Assembly: GCA_030610855.1 (NCBI GenBank)
Contig: JAUWQY010000003.1
Coordinates: 18,775-82,774, forward strand
DNA: 64,000 nucleotides
Reading direction: 5' to 3'
Origin: Dehalococcoidia bacterium
GTDB lineage: Bacteria; Chloroflexota; Dehalococcoidia; GIF9; AB-539-J10
The notes beneath the pieces are model-generated. The model saw only the letters and a list, made by a program, of their open reading frames with translations, was not told where the DNA came from and ran no database searches. Shown in pieces: positions 24,342 through 35,198 of this stretch (its first letter is position 1; each line of letters begins with the position of its first letter). Position numbers and translations under genes: made by a program.

Positions 24342-24867
24342 CTGTCTTTTCTTCCTGAGCTTCAGCATTCATCTGAATCGGTTCTTCGCTTTGCCTCAAG
24401 TTAGCCAGGGCAAGCATCGTTGCTTTCGCTACGTTGATCTTGCTCCGTCCACCCATTGATTTGCCAAGGATATCTTTTATGCCTGCCAGTTCAAGCAGGG
24501 CTCGAGAAGTCCTGTTGACAATTAACCCTGTGCCGGGCGCCGCTGGCTTGAAGAAGACCCTGGACGCGCCAAACTTGGCCACGATTTCATGAGGGATAGT
24601 ACCGTCCCTGACCGGCACCTTGATCATCTCTTTCCTCGCCATAGCACCTGCCTTGCGAATTGCCTCAGGAACCGCAGCTGCCTTAGCTGAGCCAAATCCG
24701 ACATTCCCCTGGCCATCGCCAACTACCACTGAGGCCCTGAATCGAAGGTGTCTACCACCCTTAACCACTTTAGTTACACGGTCGATGCCCAGCAGTTTGT
24801 CCTGGAGAGTCATGTCTGAGGCGTCGACTCTGGTCTTCTTCGTTCTTACTTTAGTAACTGCTTTCAT
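24328..24867 (-). CDS. rpsE: 30S ribosomal protein S5
   Basis: 179 residues with the double-stranded RNA-binding [22 protein letters not shown] and the [15 protein letters not shown] and GTGLI blocks. A longer than usual acidic tail ([19 protein letters not shown]) is translated up to the overlap with rplO. Confidence 0.97.
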   Translation of the reverse strand: MKAVTKVRTKKTRVDASDMTLQDKLLGIDRVTKVVKGGRHLRFRASVVVGDGQGNVGFGSAKAAAVPEAIRKAGAMARKEMIKVPVRDGTIPHEIVAKFGASRVFFKPAAPGTGLIVNRTSRALLELAGIKDILGKSMGGRSKINVAKATMLALANLRQSEEPIQMNAEAQEEKTDETE

Positions 24868-24877
24868 TAGCTCGCTC

Positions 24878-25243
24878 TCAAAACTCCAATCCGGCTTTCC
24901 TAGCAGCCTCGGCTAAAGCCTTAACTCTGCCGTGGTATTTGTGGCCGCCACGGTCAAAAACCACCTCTTTGATTCCTCTATTCAGCGCTTCCTCCGCAAG
25001 CAGGGTTCCCACTATTTCCGCCTTTCTGCTTTTTCCCGCTGTATCGGTCTGGCCTCTCACTTGAGAGTCAAGAGTGCTCATTGAGACCAGAGTCCGGGCC
25101 GCAGAATCATCAATGAGTTGGGCGTAGATGTGATTCAAGCTGCGGAAGACACATAATCGAGGTCGCGACGCTGCGCCCATCACCTTTCGCCTCACCCGTC
25201 TGTGGCGGATCATTCTGATTGTCTTTGAATCTTTTCTGCTCAT
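24878..25243 (-). CDS. rplR: 50S ribosomal protein L18
   Basis: Start set at the ATG ([21 protein letters not shown]); an earlier GTG would extend by three residues. The 5S-rRNA-binding block [19 protein letters not shown] and the final [25 protein letters not shown] are present. Confidence 0.96.
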   Translation of the reverse strand: MSRKDSKTIRMIRHRRVRRKVMGAASRPRLCVFRSLNHIYAQLIDDSAARTLVSMSTLDSQVRGQTDTAGKSRKAEIVGTLLAEEALNRGIKEVVFDRGGHKYHGRVKALAEAARKAGLEF

Positions 25244-25251
25244 TACGATCA

Positions 25252-25800
25252 CTACTTCTTGGTTCTCTTGCCCGCCTTGCCGGGCTTAAGATGTAGCTCC
25301 TCTTCAGAGTATTTGATGCCCTTTCCTTTGTAAGAATCGGCAGGGCGTATCGCTCGAATTCTAGCGGCTACTTCCCCGACTGCTTCTTTGTCAATACCGG
25401 CGACGCGAATCCGATTTGTCCCTTCAATGCTTATGTTAATGCCGGAAGGAGGCGAAAACTCTACGGTATTGGCGTATCCTACCTGAAGCAGAAGCTTATC
25501 GCCACTCTTCTGTGCCCTGTAGCCTACGCCATTCACCTCCAGGATCTTCTCAAAACCTTCGTTCACCCCTCTAACCATGTTCGCCAGGAGGCTACGAGTC
25601 AGCCCATGTAAAGAACGATGAATCTTGCTGTCGGTTGGTCGAGTTACAATCAAGTGCCCGTTCTTTAAAGCGATAGAAATGTCGGGGTGAAACCGACGGT
25701 GGAGTTCTCCCTTACTACCTTTGACCGCAACTTCGCTCCCGTTAATCCTCACCTCGGTACCTTGAGGCACAGCAATGGGAAGTAAGCCAATACGAGACAT
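25252..25800 (-). CDS. rplF: 50S ribosomal protein L6
   Basis: 182 residues; two L6 domains, the first starting [17 protein letters not shown] and the second ending with [32 protein letters not shown], the standard C-terminal signature. Confidence 0.97.
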   Translation of the reverse strand: MSRIGLLPIAVPQGTEVRINGSEVAVKGSKGELHRRFHPDISIALKNGHLIVTRPTDSKIHRSLHGLTRSLLANMVRGVNEGFEKILEVNGVGYRAQKSGDKLLLQVGYANTVEFSPPSGINISIEGTNRIRVAGIDKEAVGEVAARIRAIRPADSYKGKGIKYSEEELHLKPGKAGKRTKK

Positions 25801-25822
25801 AATCTATAGCTCCTCAGTCAAC

Positions 25823-26218
25823 TCACCACACATAACACAGAATCTCACCGCCGAGATGTTGCCGCCACGCCTCCTGGCCGGTCATGATGCCTTTAGGTGT
25901 AGATAGAATTGCAGTGCCTAAGCCACCATAGACGCGAGGAATCCTGCGCCTTTCCACATACACGCGTAGTCCCGGCTTACTCACCCTTTCCAAACCCAAG
26001 ATTGCAGGCTGGTTATCCGTGTATTTGAGGTGGATCTTTATCATCGACTCCGGTTTTCCTTTCAGTACTTCATAACGGTCGACAAAACCCTCTTCCTTAA
26101 GTATTTTTGCGAGAGAGAGCTTCATCTGAGAAGAAGGTACAAGCACACCGTCATGACCTGCCATGAGGGCATTCCGTATCCGGGTCAACATATCAGCAAT
26201 CGGATCGGTAACTGTCAT
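25823..26218 (-). CDS. rpsH: 30S ribosomal protein S8
   Basis: 131 residues from [17 protein letters not shown] to GGEILCYVW, including the 16S-contacting [13 protein letters not shown]. In E. coli S8 is the translational repressor of this operon; whether that applies here is unknown. Confidence 0.97.
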   Translation of the reverse strand: MTVTDPIADMLTRIRNALMAGHDGVLVPSSQMKLSLAKILKEEGFVDRYEVLKGKPESMIKIHLKYTDNQPAILGLERVSKPGLRVYVERRRIPRVYGGLGTAILSTPKGIMTGQEAWRQHLGGEILCYVW

Positions 26219-26223
26219 TTATC

Positions 26224-26409
26224 TCACCAACTTGACTTTCTTACCCCGGGGATTACGCCCGTTACAGCGAGTTCCCGGAAGCAGATGCGGCACATGCCGA
26301 ATCTACGCATATAGGCACGCGGTCTACCGCATAACTGGCAACGATTACGTTGCTGTACCTTGTACTTCGGCGGTCGTCTTGACTTAACAATCCTGGATAA
26401 CTTCGCCAT
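26224..26409 (-). CDS. rpsZ: 30S ribosomal protein S14, zinc-dependent short form
   Basis: 61 residues with CQLCGRP...CRICFRE, the four-cysteine zinc site of the short S14 type. The body is [20 protein letters not shown]. Confidence 0.96.
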   Translation of the reverse strand: MAKLSRIVKSRRPPKYKVQQRNRCQLCGRPRAYMRRFGMCRICFRELAVTGVIPGVRKSSW

Positions 26410-26410
26410 A

Positions 26411-26956
26411 TCAAGTTCTCCTGAAAGGCATACCCATTAGTTCCAACATGGTCATCGCTTCATTATCGTTCTTGGCCGTAGTAACAATGGTTACCTCGAG
26501 TCCGCGAACCTTATCTATTTTGTCGTAGTCGATCTCAGTGAAGACAGCCTGTTCTTTGATACCCAGACTGTAATTTCCTCGACCATCGAAAGAATCCCGT
26601 GATACTCCGCGGAAATCTCGAAACCTGGGTAGAACGACACTAACGAGTTTGTCAAAGAAATCGTACATCCGTCTACCTCGCAATGTAACCATCATCCCGA
26701 TAGGCATGCCAGCCCTCAGCTTAAAAGAGGCGATAGGCTTTTTCGCCTTTGTCGTCACCGGATGTTGCCCCGAGATTGCAGCCAAATCCCTCTCGGCTGC
26801 TTCAAGAGCCTTGGCATCCTGTATGGCTTCGCCCAGGCCAATGCTAAGCACGATTTTTCTCAACTTGGGCAGCTGCATTATGTTGTCATAGCCCAGTCTA
26901 GCTTTGAGCTGGGGAGCTACCTCGGTCGAGTATTTCTCTGCCAAACGAGATTTCAT
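26411..26956 (-). CDS. rplE: 50S ribosomal protein L5
   Basis: Start set at the ATG at 26956; a TTG two codons earlier is possible. It binds 5S rRNA. Motifs include [19 protein letters not shown]-like [26 protein letters not shown], and [24 protein letters not shown]. 181 residues. Confidence 0.96.
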   Translation of the reverse strand: MKSRLAEKYSTEVAPQLKARLGYDNIMQLPKLRKIVLSIGLGEAIQDAKALEAAERDLAAISGQHPVTTKAKKPIASFKLRAGMPIGMMVTLRGRRMYDFFDKLVSVVLPRFRDFRGVSRDSFDGRGNYSLGIKEQAVFTEIDYDKIDKVRGLEVTIVTTAKNDNEAMTMLELMGMPFRRT

Positions 26957-26967
26957 AATCAAAACTC

Positions 26968-27279
26968 TTAGTCAATCACTTCTTGACATGAATTGCAAAT
27001 CCGCACCTTTTTGCCATCGGCCAGAAAACGGTAACCGACTCGAGTACGTTTGCTGCATTTGTTGCATAACAGCATTACGTTGGACAGCTGGATTGGAGCT
27101 TCAAGCTCAATTATACCCGCCTGGCGGGCAGCTCTGCGGGCTCGAGAATGTCGCTTAATCATATTGAGCCCTTCCACTATCACCTTGTCGTCCCTGGGGA
27201 AGGCACGGCGCACCTTTCCGCTCTTTCCCCTGTCCTTGCCGGCGATTATGATCACAGTATCATTTCTTCTGATTTTCAT
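26968..27279 (-). CDS. rplX: 50S ribosomal protein L24
   Basis: 103 residues with the KOW motif [23 protein letters not shown] at the start, then [13 protein letters not shown] and ICNSCQE near the end, which add a possible zinc pair set (CNKC/CNSC). Confidence 0.96.
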   Translation of the reverse strand: MKIRRNDTVIIIAGKDRGKSGKVRRAFPRDDKVIVEGLNMIKRHSRARRAARQAGIIELEAPIQLSNVMLLCNKCSKRTRVGYRFLADGKKVRICNSCQEVID

Positions 27280-27280
27280 C

Positions 27281-27646
27281 TTAAAGAACCTCCGGGGCCA
27301 GGGATATTATCTTGGTGAAGTTCTTGTCTCTAAGTTCTCGGGCCACAGGACCAAAGATGCGACTGCCTTTGGGGTTATTCTTGTCGCCGAGAAGGACCGC
27401 GGCATTCTCATCGAATCTGATATAGGAACCATCAGGACGGCGATAGGGCTTAGCCACACGTACAATCACAGCCCGCACTACCTCTCCCTTCTTTACCATT
27501 CCATTGGGCATGGCCCGCTTCACCGTAGCCACAATAATGTCGCCTATGCGGGCATATTTCCTTGCCCCAACAAGCACATTAATGCACATAACCTGCTTGG
27601 CCCCGGTGTTATCGGCTATCTTGAGTCTGGTTTGAGCCTGAATCAT
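27281..27646 (-). CDS. rplN: 50S ribosomal protein L14
   Basis: 121 residues, beginning [25 protein letters not shown] and carrying the [22 protein letters not shown] signature. It overlaps the end of rpsQ by 4 bases. Confidence 0.97.
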   Translation of the reverse strand: MIQAQTRLKIADNTGAKQVMCINVLVGARKYARIGDIIVATVKRAMPNGMVKKGEVVRAVIVRVAKPYRRPDGSYIRFDENAAVLLGDKNNPKGSRIFGPVARELRDKNFTKIISLAPEVL

Positions 27647-27930
27647 TCCTTCTGCTCTGGTCCGGTTTCAACCATTTCCTTCTTAGGCACTATCTCTGTT
27701 ACTCGCCATCTCTTATCCCTGGACAAGGGACGAGTTTCGACAATCTTAACTTTATCTCCCATCTTGCAGGCATTCTTAGCGTCATGGACCTTATACTTCT
27801 TAGTAACTCTGATGGCTTTCTTGTAGAGCGGGTGGACTTTCCTGGTTTCTACAGTCACCACCACGGTCTTGTCCATCTTGTCACTGACCACTAGACCTTC
27901 TCTAACCTTTCTCTTCCCGGGATAACTCAT
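27643..27930 (-). CDS. rpsQ: 30S ribosomal protein S17
   Basis: 95 residues, OB-fold, with [29 protein letters not shown] and [16 protein letters not shown]. Overlaps rpmC and rplN by 4 bases each (ATGA). Confidence 0.97.
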   Translation of the reverse strand: MSYPGKRKVREGLVVSDKMDKTVVVTVETRKVHPLYKKAIRVTKKYKVHDAKNACKMGDKVKIVETRPLSRDKRWRVTEIVPKKEMVETGPEQKE

Positions 27931-28127
27931 CTTATTATGTCAAGCTCTCTTTCTCTTAAAATAGTCTCTATTCTGGCAATCCTTCTCTTCACTCTCGGAA
28001 TCTCCCGATGATTCTCCAATTGCCTGGTGGCCAGGCGAAAACGGAGGTTAAAGAGCTCCTCATGAGCCTCTTCGAGCTTCGTTACTAGCTCTTCGTTGGT
28101 CAAAACGCGAATCTCGCTAGCCTTCAA
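27927..28127 (-). CDS. rpmC: 50S ribosomal protein L29 (TTG start)
   Basis: The TTG at 28127 is chosen because it gives the family's usual N terminus ([19 protein letters not shown], with Met for the TTG) and the usual length of 66 residues. An earlier ATG at 28151 adds eight residues that lie inside rplP. The [29 protein letters not shown] block is diagnostic. Confidence 0.9.
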   Translation of the reverse strand: MKASEIRVLTNEELVTKLEEAHEELFNLRFRLATRQLENHREIPRVKRRIARIETILRERELDIIR

Positions 28128-28542
28128 CTTTCTGCCTTTCCCTCGTGACAAAACTGATGGCTATAGGAAGCTTGTAGGAGGCGGAATGAGCCGCCTCTGA
28201 AGCCGCGTCTTCTTTTACGCCAGCCAATTCAAACAAGATTCTGCCGCGCTTAACTACGGATACCCAGTGATCCGGAGCGCCTTTCCCGCCGCCCATCCTC
28301 GTTTCCGCAGGCTTCCTGGTCACTACTTTGTCCGGGAAGACTCTTATCCACAGCTTACCACCGCGATGCAGATGGCGCACAAGCACGCGGCGGGTTGCTT
28401 CAATCTGTCGCGCTGTTACCCAAGCGGATTCCTCAGCCCTCAGTCCGAAGTCACCAAAGGCAATTGTATCCCCACTTTGGGCACTGCCTTTCAGTCTTCC
28501 TTTATGCACTTTGCGATACTTCGTTCGTTTCGGCTGTAGCAC
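28117..28542 (-). CDS. rplP: 50S ribosomal protein L16 (GTG start)
   Basis: 141 residues ([21 protein letters not shown]...) with the [28 protein letters not shown] loop near the peptidyl transferase centre. The GTG start is 41 bases inside the end of rpsC, and the end overlaps rpmC, so translation is coupled. Confidence 0.96.
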   Translation of the reverse strand: MLQPKRTKYRKVHKGRLKGSAQSGDTIAFGDFGLRAEESAWVTARQIEATRRVLVRHLHRGGKLWIRVFPDKVVTRKPAETRMGGGKGAPDHWVSVVKRGRILFELAGVKEDAASEAAHSASYKLPIAISFVTRERQKVEG

Positions 28543-29182
28543 TTGTCTCCTTCACTTCAGGCACAATATCTCCCTTATAGATCCACACCTTGACTCCGAT
28601 ACGTCCCATCAATGTATGGGCCTCAGCAAAGCCGTAGTCGATATTGGCACGCAGCTTATGCAGCGGCATCTGGCCTTGCCGGACGGTCTCAGTTCTGGCG
28701 ATTTCGAGCCCGCCAAGTCTTCCTTTGCACCTTATCTTTATTCCCTTAGCACCGACTTGCATAGTTCGGAAAGCTGCTTGCCTCATCGCCCGCCGGAACG
28801 GAATTCTCTCTTCAAGACGGCCGGCTATGTTGCGAGCCACCAGAAGAGCTTCGAGCTCGGGGCGCTCGACCTCCCTGATGGTCAACCTAATCTTATCTCC
28901 ACTGGCTTTCTCCAGATCCGATTTGAGTGCCTCCACATTCTGCCCTCCCCTGCCAATCAAGATGCCGGGGCGAGCCGAGTAAAGAGTTAAATATACCTCG
29001 TCTCCCGAGCGTTCGATTATTACTTTAGCAACTGCTCCTCCAACACACTCTTGTTCCACGACCCTGCGTAGCGTCAAATCATCTAACAGAAACTGAGTAT
29101 AGTGCTTCCCGGCATACCACTTAGCTCGCCAATCCTGGTTGACACCCAGCCTGAAACCGTACGGATGAACTTTGTGTCCCAA
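28502..29182 (-). CDS. rpsC: 30S ribosomal protein S3 (TTG start)
   Basis: The TTG at 29182 gives the standard beginning [17 protein letters not shown] and has GGAGGAG upstream. The KH domain is intact ([21 protein letters not shown]) and the C-terminal [21 protein letters not shown]... is normal. The extra tail [18 protein letters not shown] overlaps rplP. 226 residues. Confidence 0.96.
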   Translation of the reverse strand: MGHKVHPYGFRLGVNQDWRAKWYAGKHYTQFLLDDLTLRRVVEQECVGGAVAKVIIERSGDEVYLTLYSARPGILIGRGGQNVEALKSDLEKASGDKIRLTIREVERPELEALLVARNIAGRLEERIPFRRAMRQAAFRTMQVGAKGIKIRCKGRLGGLEIARTETVRQGQMPLHKLRANIDYGFAEAHTLMGRIGVKVWIYKGDIVPEVKETSATAETNEVSQSA

Positions 29183-29183
29183 A

Positions 29184-29522
29184 CTACTCCTCCCTTTCAG
29201 CAACGAAAACTGTAATTCTACTAGATCGCTTCAAGATAGGGCTTATTCTCCCCCTTGACTGAGGGCGGAATCTCTTCAGGGTATGCCCTTGATCAGCGAA
29301 TATCTCAGTGATTCTAAGCTCGGCGGGCGGCATTTGGAAGTTATTCTCAGCATTCGCTGCTGCCGATCTGATCACTTTTGCTACGGCCTTGGCTGTCGGG
29401 GTAGGCAGAAACCTCAGGATCCTCAGTGCCTCGTCAACTTTCTTGCCTCTGACCATGTTTATCGTCAAACGAACCTTCTGAGGCGAAATGCCCACGTCCT
29501 TAGCCATAGCTCTTACCTTCAT
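29184..29522 (-). CDS. rplV: 50S ribosomal protein L22
   Basis: 112 residues, with MAKDVGISPQKVRLTINMVRGKKVDEALRIL and the tunnel-lining loop region RFRPQSRGRISPILKRSSRITVFV. Its stop is followed directly by the rpsC TTG. Confidence 0.97.
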   Translation of the reverse strand: MKVRAMAKDVGISPQKVRLTINMVRGKKVDEALRILRFLPTPTAKAVAKVIRSAAANAENNFQMPPAELRITEIFADQGHTLKRFRPQSRGRISPILKRSSRITVFVAEREE

Positions 29523-29528
29523 CGTTCT

Positions 29529-29816
29529 CTATTTCCTTGCCTGTACGGGCGCTTTAGCTTTGGCGGTGTGACCTCTGTATGTCCTGGTAGCAGCAAATTC
29601 TGCCAGTTTGTGCCCCACCATGTTCTCAGTCATGAAAATGGGTACGTGCCTCCTGCCGTTATGCACCGCAATAGTATGACCTATCATCTGCGGCAAAATG
29701 GTAGAGCAGCGAGACCACGTCTTTATCACTGTCTTCTCGCCGGAATCATTGAGCGTTTCTATCTTCCTGAGCAATTTAGCATCGCAAAAGGGCCCTTTCT
29801 TAAGCGATCGTGACAT
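29529..29816 (-). CDS. rpsS: 30S ribosomal protein S19
   Basis: 95 residues with [20 protein letters not shown] and [31 protein letters not shown]. The start lies 17 bases inside the rplB end. Confidence 0.97.
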   Translation of the reverse strand: MSRSLKKGPFCDAKLLRKIETLNDSGEKTVIKTWSRCSTILPQMIGHTIAVHNGRRHVPIFMTENMVGHKLAEFAATRTYRGHTAKAKAPVQARK

Positions 29817-30639
29817 CCTGCTTCCTCCCTCTAAGTATCACTTTGTCGGACGTCTTGCGCCGACGCGTCTTAGCTCCCAAAGCTGGCTTTCCCCACGGAG
29901 TTTTCGGGTGCATCCCTCTCGGGGCTCTGCCCTCCCCACCCCCATGCGGATGGTCGCGGGGAGTCATAGCGGCGCCTCTGACGGAAGGTCGTTTACCTAA
30001 CCATCTGTTACTCCCGGCTTTGCCTAGCTTGATATTGCCGTGATCAACATTGCCTATCTGACCAACAGTAGCCCAGCACCTGTGGTGAAACTTGCGCAGT
30101 TCGCCAGAGGGCAGTTTGAGCACGACATATTTGCCCTCCTTGCTCACGATTCGAGCAGAGCTTCCTGCGCTGTGAACCAGCTTTCCTCCCTTGCCGGGCT
30201 CAAACTCGACATTGTGTACCAAAGCCCCCACAGGAATGGAAGCCAACGGCAGGGCGTTGCCGAGTCTTACGTCCACATCGTCGCCTGCCTGTATAGTATC
30301 ACCCAGCTTTATGCCCAAAGGAGCGAGTATGTAGCGCTTTTCTCCGTCAGCATAATGAATGAGGGTGATACGAGCCGACCGGTTAGGGTCATATTCAATG
30401 GAAGCTACTTTTCCGGGGACGGCGATCTTGTCCCTCTTGAAGTCCAGGAGGCGAAGCTTGCGCTTGCTTCCGCCACCTCTGTGACGCACTGTCAAAACGC
30501 CCCGGCTATTACGTCCTCCCTTCTTCTTTAGTGGCGCCAGCAAAGACTTCTCAGGAGCAACCTTGGTTAGCTCTTCAAAAGTAGCGCCAGACATGAATCT
30601 CCTGCCTGGAGAAGTCGGATTATATGTCTTCAATCCCAC
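29800..30639 (-). CDS. rplB: 50S ribosomal protein L2
   Basis: 279 residues. The SGRN-like [17 protein letters not shown] block and the C-terminal [24 protein letters not shown] with its essential His are present. It makes the core of the peptidyl transferase region. Confidence 0.97.
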   Translation of the reverse strand: MGLKTYNPTSPGRRFMSGATFEELTKVAPEKSLLAPLKKKGGRNSRGVLTVRHRGGGSKRKLRLLDFKRDKIAVPGKVASIEYDPNRSARITLIHYADGEKRYILAPLGIKLGDTIQAGDDVDVRLGNALPLASIPVGALVHNVEFEPGKGGKLVHSAGSSARIVSKEGKYVVLKLPSGELRKFHHRCWATVGQIGNVDHGNIKLGKAGSNRWLGKRPSVRGAAMTPRDHPHGGGEGRAPRGMHPKTPWGKPALGAKTRRRKTSDKVILRGRKQDVTIA

Positions 30640-30649
30640 AAATCGCTCC

Positions 30650-30745
30650 CTATTTATGTGTCCTTTGCCAGCGCGTCTTCTTCAGCAGCTTCTTGTGCTG
30701 GTGCTTGGACATCTTCTTTCTTCTCCACTTAGTGACTGAACCCAT
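30650..30745 (-). CDS. 31-residue COX24/AURKAIP1-like ribosomal ORF
   Basis: [20 protein letters not shown] followed by [11 protein letters not shown]. The pattern [27 protein letters not shown] is that of the COX24/AURKAIP1 (mS38) domain and of the tiny bacterial bS22 proteins. The ATG overlaps the rplW stop by 1 base (TAATG), and 10 bases separate its stop from rplB. It is thus embedded in the S10 operon and very likely a ribosome-associated protein. Confidence 0.8.
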   Translation of the reverse strand: MGSVTKWRRKKMSKHQHKKLLKKTRWQRTHK

Positions 30746-31038
30746 TAGACACCCTCAAAGAAAGTAATTTTGTCTCCCGGCGCCAGGCTGACTATTGCCT
30801 TCTTCCAGGAGGAGCCAGTTACCTGTCTCCTGCCTACCCTTCTTGTCTTTCCGGGCACCGTTATGACGTTGACCTTGTTCACCCTTACCTTGAAAGCTCG
30901 TTCCACTGCCTGTTTGATCTGACACTTGTTCGCTTTGCTCGCTACCTCAAAGGCGTACTTATCTCCCTGCTTGAGCAAGGTAGCCTTCTCTGTAATCAGA
31001 GGACGCCGCAGGACTTCGTAAAGATGCAATTCATTCAC
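30745..31038 (-). CDS. rplW: 50S ribosomal protein L23
   Basis: Start set at the GTG (MNELHLYEVLRRPLITEKATLL) overlapping the rplD stop; a TTG five codons earlier is also possible. The RPLITEK and FKVRVNKVNVITVPGKTRRVGR blocks are diagnostic. 97 residues. L23 lies at the tunnel exit. Confidence 0.94.
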   Translation of the reverse strand: MNELHLYEVLRRPLITEKATLLKQGDKYAFEVASKANKCQIKQAVERAFKVRVNKVNVITVPGKTRRVGRRQVTGSSWKKAIVSLAPGDKITFFEGV

Positions 31039-31654
31039 CCCAAATCTGCTCAATGTTGCGTATCGCCGGTACAGTGGCTATCAGCATTTTGTAGGAAAGC
31101 AGGTCCAGCACATTGATAAGAGCCGAAGGCAGGACTTTGACTTCAGGCAAGTTAGCCGCTGATTTGACAACCCCGGGAGTCGACTGAGCAGTAAGAATCA
31201 ATGTAGAAGAATCGCTCCCGAGCGAAGACAGAACCCTCATCATGTCTCTTGTCCTTGGTTCATCGAAATCGAGTTCCTGTACCAGTCTCATATTTCCCTC
31301 TCTGACTTTGGCAGAGAGGAGGCATTTCAACGCCAATCTTCTCATCTTCTTGGGCATCGATTGGCGATACGTGCGTGGCTTAGGGCCGAAAACAACTCCA
31401 CCTCCCCTTAGCAGGGGTGATTTTACGCTTCCCCTTCGCGCCCTACCAGTGTGCTTTTGGGCATAGAGTTTCCTTGTGCTCCCTGTGACTTCGCTCCTCG
31501 TCTTGGCAGATGCAGTACCTTGGCGTCTATTGGCCAATTGCCTGGTCATTGCCTGGTGAACTACTGCCTCATTGAAGGGAAGACCAAAAACGCCCTGGCT
31601 CAGGTGTATTTGGTCGACAACCTCACCATTTAGACTATAAACTGGCACTTCCAC
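31031..31654 (-). CDS. rplD: 50S ribosomal protein L4
   Basis: 207 residues with the loop RQLANRRQGTASAKTRSEVTGSTRKLYAQKHTGRARRGS and the GGGVVFGPKPRTY block that reach into the exit tunnel. Confidence 0.96.
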   Translation of the reverse strand: MEVPVYSLNGEVVDQIHLSQGVFGLPFNEAVVHQAMTRQLANRRQGTASAKTRSEVTGSTRKLYAQKHTGRARRGSVKSPLLRGGGVVFGPKPRTYRQSMPKKMRRLALKCLLSAKVREGNMRLVQELDFDEPRTRDMMRVLSSLGSDSSTLILTAQSTPGVVKSAANLPEVKVLPSALINVLDLLSYKMLIATVPAIRNIEQIWGE

Positions 31655-31660
31655 GTCCTG

Positions 31661-32287
31661 TTACCTTACCTTCTCAACTATCAATAGGCCGCCGTTGGCT
31701 CCGGGTACTGCACCCTTCACCAGAAGCAGACTACGCTCCGGATCAGTTTGGACCACCTCGAGACTAAGGGCTTTGACTCTCCTATTTCCCATATGTCCTG
31801 CCATGCGTTTTCCTTTCAATACCCGACCTGGAGACGTGGTGGCACCAATCGAACCAGGGGCGCGATGCCGGTCGCTCTGGCCGTGGGTCTTTGGTCCACC
31901 CGAAAAACCGTGTCGCTTCACCACGCCGGCAAAGCCCTTGCCCTTAGAAAAGCCTGTTATGTTCACGGAGTCGCCGGCCTTCAGGAAGCCAATATCCACC
32001 TTGTCACCCCGCTTGACTGTGCTGATATCATCAGTTCTCAGTTCGCGAAGATGGCAGACCGGTTCTATCCCTCGAAGATGCCCCTTCTGCGGGGAGTTCA
32101 GCCGAGACTGTTTCACTCCACCTACCATAAGGCCTAACTGGATAGCATTGTAGCCATCCTTGCCCTGGCTCTTCACCTGAGTTACCACCGAAGGCCCAGC
32201 CCGGATAACCGTCACTGCTATCGCCTCTCCGTTTTCCTGAAAGAGCTGCGTCATGCCTATTTTCTTACCAATAATGCCTGGAAACAT
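31661..32287 (-). CDS. rplC: 50S ribosomal protein L3
   Basis: 208 residues with IIGKKIGMTQLFQENGEAIAVTVI and GFAGVVKRHGFSGGPKTHGQSDRHRAPGSIG, including the glutamine region methylated in some bacteria. Confidence 0.97.
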   Translation of the reverse strand: MFPGIIGKKIGMTQLFQENGEAIAVTVIRAGPSVVTQVKSQGKDGYNAIQLGLMVGGVKQSRLNSPQKGHLRGIEPVCHLRELRTDDISTVKRGDKVDIGFLKAGDSVNITGFSKGKGFAGVVKRHGFSGGPKTHGQSDRHRAPGSIGATTSPGRVLKGKRMAGHMGNRRVKALSLEVVQTDPERSLLLVKGAVPGANGGLLIVEKVR

Positions 32288-32295
32288 AGTCCTAA

Positions 32296-32604
32296 CTATA
32301 ACCTAATGTCAATCTCGACTCCGGATGCCAGATTAAGCTGACTCAGGGCATCTATAGTCTTGGAACTCGGCTGCAAGATATCAATCAACCTCTTATGAGT
32401 CCTGATCTCGAACTGCTCCCTGGAATCTTTGTCGATGTTGGACGAACGAATAACGCAGAACTTCTCAATATGTGTGGGCAAAGGTACCGGGCCAACTACT
32501 ATAGCCCCGGTACGTGCAACTGTTTCCACTATTTGTCTTACCGCTTGATCAGCCAACCTGTGATCGAAGCTCTTTATTTTGATACGAACTTTCTGCTCAG
32601 TCAT
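32296..32604 (-). CDS. rpsJ: 30S ribosomal protein S10
   Basis: 102 residues ([30 protein letters not shown] and [40 protein letters not shown]). It overlaps the fusA stop by 4 bases. No tuf gene lies between fusA and rpsJ, unlike many str operons. Confidence 0.97.
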   Translation of the reverse strand: MTEQKVRIKIKSFDHRLADQAVRQIVETVARTGAIVVGPVPLPTHIEKFCVIRSSNIDKDSREQFEIRTHKRLIDILQPSSKTIDALSQLNLASGVEIDIRL

Positions 32605-34670
32605 CTGCTTCTTCCCGCTTTGGCAACGATCTGCTCAGCCAAGCCTTGAGGCAATTCCTCATGGTGATGAAACTGCATGGTATGACTTGCTCTCCCTTGA
32701 CTGAGCGACCTCAAATCGCCGGCGAAACCGAATGTCTCCGCCAGAGGAACAAGGCAACGGATGGTGGAAGACTCATCACGACTCTCAATGCCTTCTATAT
32801 GAGCTCTTCGAGAGTGCAAATCGCCGATAGCGTCTCCCAGGAACTGATCCGGAGTTGTTATTTCCACCTCCATGATTGGCTCGAGGATAATAGGCTTAGC
32901 TTTGTTTATCCCATCGCGCATAGCCATGAAAGCTGCCATCCTGAAAGCCACGTCCGAAGAATCGACCTCGTGAAAACTGCCGTCATACAAAGTTACCTTC
33001 ACATCCACTACGGGATAACCGGATAATCCCCCGCTCTGCAAGACTCCTTTAACACCGGCTTCTACTGATGAAATGAATTCCTTGGGTATAGCTCCACTTC
33101 GAATCTGGTCGCGAAACTCAAATCCACTGCCACGGTCGCCCGGTTCAATTCTAAGCCAAACATGCCCGAATTGCCCTCTGCCGCCGGATTGACGTACAAA
33201 TCTTCCTTCCGACTCCACAGGAACGGTGATTGTTCCCTTATAAGCGACTTGAGGCTTGCCGGCGTTGACCCTTATGCCATATTCGCGAAATACGCGCTCC
33301 ATTAATACCTCGAGATGGAGTTCACCCATACCCGAGATCAGGGTTTGGCCTGTCTCCTGGTCATGATTAATCTTGAAGGTAGGATCCTCGATAGCGAGTT
33401 TCGCCAGGGTATCGTCCAACTTGTCCTGGTCAGCCCTACTCTTGGGCTCAACAGCCATGGAGAGTACAGGCTCAGCAAACCGTATAGCCTCAAAAAGCAC
33501 CGGTCGCGTGGGCTCACAAAGAGTCTCACCTGTCGAGGTCATCTTGAGCCCCAGCGTAGCTACAATGGTCCCGGCCTCAGCATGGTCGACTTCCTCGCGG
33601 TGATCGGCATGCATGACATACAGTTTCCCCAACCTCTCCTTCTTATCTATGCTGGAGTTCAGGACTTGCGCCCCAGCTTTTGTGCTTCCTGAGTATACGC
33701 GCATGTAGACCAATCTGCCCATAAACGGGTCGGAGACGGTTTTGAACGCCAATGCGGAAAAAGGCTCATCATCACTCGTCAGACGAAGGATTTCCTCTCC
33801 AGTTCTGGGGTTAGTAGCCAGAACGGGAGGGATGTCCAGCGGCGAGGGGAGATAATCAACAATAGCATCGAGCAATGACTGGATGCCTTTGTCTCTCAAG
33901 GCGCTGCCACAAAGGACAGGCACTATGCGGTTAGAAATGGTCAACCTTCTTATGGCTGCCTTGATCTCAGAGGCAGCGATGTCTTGCCCGTCCAGATAGG
34001 GCAGCATAATCTGTTCATCGAGCTCAGCCAGGCTCTCTATCAGTGCTTGACGGTGCTTGGCCTGCAAAGCCTCAATGCCTTCCGTGATCGAATCTGAATT
34101 GGAATCGACGGCAAAAGGAATGACCTTGTTCTCCACAAGGTCGATGACGCCACGAAAGAGCTTTTCACTGCCTACGGGGAGTTGTACGGGTAACGCCTTG
34201 CTGCGCAACCTTTCGTTAATCATGACCACTGTGTGATTGAAATCAGCGCCCAGCCTGTCCATCTTGTTGATAAAACAGATCCTTGCCACGCCGTATTTAT
34301 TGGCCTGGCGCCAGACAGCCTCTGACTGAGCTTCCACTCCGGCCACACCATCGAAAATCACAACACCACCATCTAATACGCGGAGGCTACGCTCTACTTC
34401 GGCCGTGAAATCTACGTGCCCGGGTGTATCGATGATGTTTATCCAGTGTTCGTGCCAGTGACATGTAGTAGCTGCTGCAGAGATGGTAATACCTCGTTCT
34501 CTTTCCTGCTCCATCCAGTCCATCACTGCAGTGCCTGCATCCACGCTTCCAACCTTGTAAGTGCGCCCGGCATGGTGCAGGATCATCTCAGTAGCTGTGG
34601 TCTTGCCAGCATCTATGTGAGCAATGATTCCTATATTCCGTATTTTTTCCAAAGGGAAAGTCCGCGACAT
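32601..34670 (-). CDS. fusA: elongation factor G
   Basis: A 689-residue translocation GTPase. The G domain has [28 protein letters not shown] and NKMDR (G1-G4), followed by domains II-V ([15 protein letters not shown] in domain IV). Start set at [20 protein letters not shown]. It lies between rpsG and rpsJ as in the str operon. Confidence 0.97.
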   Translation of the reverse strand: MSRTFPLEKIRNIGIIAHIDAGKTTATEMILHHAGRTYKVGSVDAGTAVMDWMEQERERGITISAAATTCHWHEHWINIIDTPGHVDFTAEVERSLRVLDGGVVIFDGVAGVEAQSEAVWRQANKYGVARICFINKMDRLGADFNHTVVMINERLRSKALPVQLPVGSEKLFRGVIDLVENKVIPFAVDSNSDSITEGIEALQAKHRQALIESLAELDEQIMLPYLDGQDIAASEIKAAIRRLTISNRIVPVLCGSALRDKGIQSLLDAIVDYLPSPLDIPPVLATNPRTGEEILRLTSDDEPFSALAFKTVSDPFMGRLVYMRVYSGSTKAGAQVLNSSIDKKERLGKLYVMHADHREEVDHAEAGTIVATLGLKMTSTGETLCEPTRPVLFEAIRFAEPVLSMAVEPKSRADQDKLDDTLAKLAIEDPTFKINHDQETGQTLISGMGELHLEVLMERVFREYGIRVNAGKPQVAYKGTITVPVESEGRFVRQSGGRGQFGHVWLRIEPGDRGSGFEFRDQIRSGAIPKEFISSVEAGVKGVLQSGGLSGYPVVDVKVTLYDGSFHEVDSSDVAFRMAAFMAMRDGINKAKPIILEPIMEVEITTPDQFLGDAIGDLHSRRAHIEGIESRDESSTIRCLVPLAETFGFAGDLRSLSQGRASHTMQFHHHEELPQGLAEQIVAKAGRSR

Positions 34671-34712
34671 GAGTTTGTCCTTTACCTCAAGTACTGCTTT
34701 CAACACTGCTCT

Positions 34713-35186
34713 TCACCAGCGGTAGTGAGCATAGGCTTTGTTCGCCTCTGCCATCCTGTGAATATCCTCCCGTTTCTTGATTGTGACCCCACGACCTTGG
34801 ATCGCGTCAATTAGCTCTGAGGCCAACTTGGCTTCCATTGATTTGCCACTACGAGCCCGCGCCGAAGCTATGAGCCACCTCATGGCAAGAGCACGCCCTC
34901 GATCCTCCTGGATCTCCATGGGCACCTGATAGGTGGCCCCGCCGACACGGCGCGACTTGACCATGACAAGCGGCGCCGCATTTCGTATCGCTCGCTCTAA
35001 GGCTTCGTCGGGATTGCTATTCACCTGCTCGGCAGCGAACTGCAAGGCATTGTAGACAATGCGCTCGGCTGTGTTCTTCTGCCCTCGAATCATGAGCCTA
35101 TTGATAAACTTGGCCACGGTGACGCTGTTGTATTTAGCATCGGGTGGCGGCGTTCTCTTCACTACTCTTCTAGGGTCTCTTGGCAT
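34713..35186 (-). CDS. rpsG: 30S ribosomal protein S7
   Basis: 157 residues beginning MPRDPRRVVKRTPPPDAKYNSVTVAKFINRLM, with YQVPMEIQEDRGRALAMRWL. It is the assembly initiator of the 30S head. Confidence 0.97.
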   Translation of the reverse strand: MPRDPRRVVKRTPPPDAKYNSVTVAKFINRLMIRGQKNTAERIVYNALQFAAEQVNSNPDEALERAIRNAAPLVMVKSRRVGGATYQVPMEIQEDRGRALAMRWLIASARARSGKSMEAKLASELIDAIQGRGVTIKKREDIHRMAEANKAYAHYRW

Positions 35187-35198
35187 TTGACATCCCTG

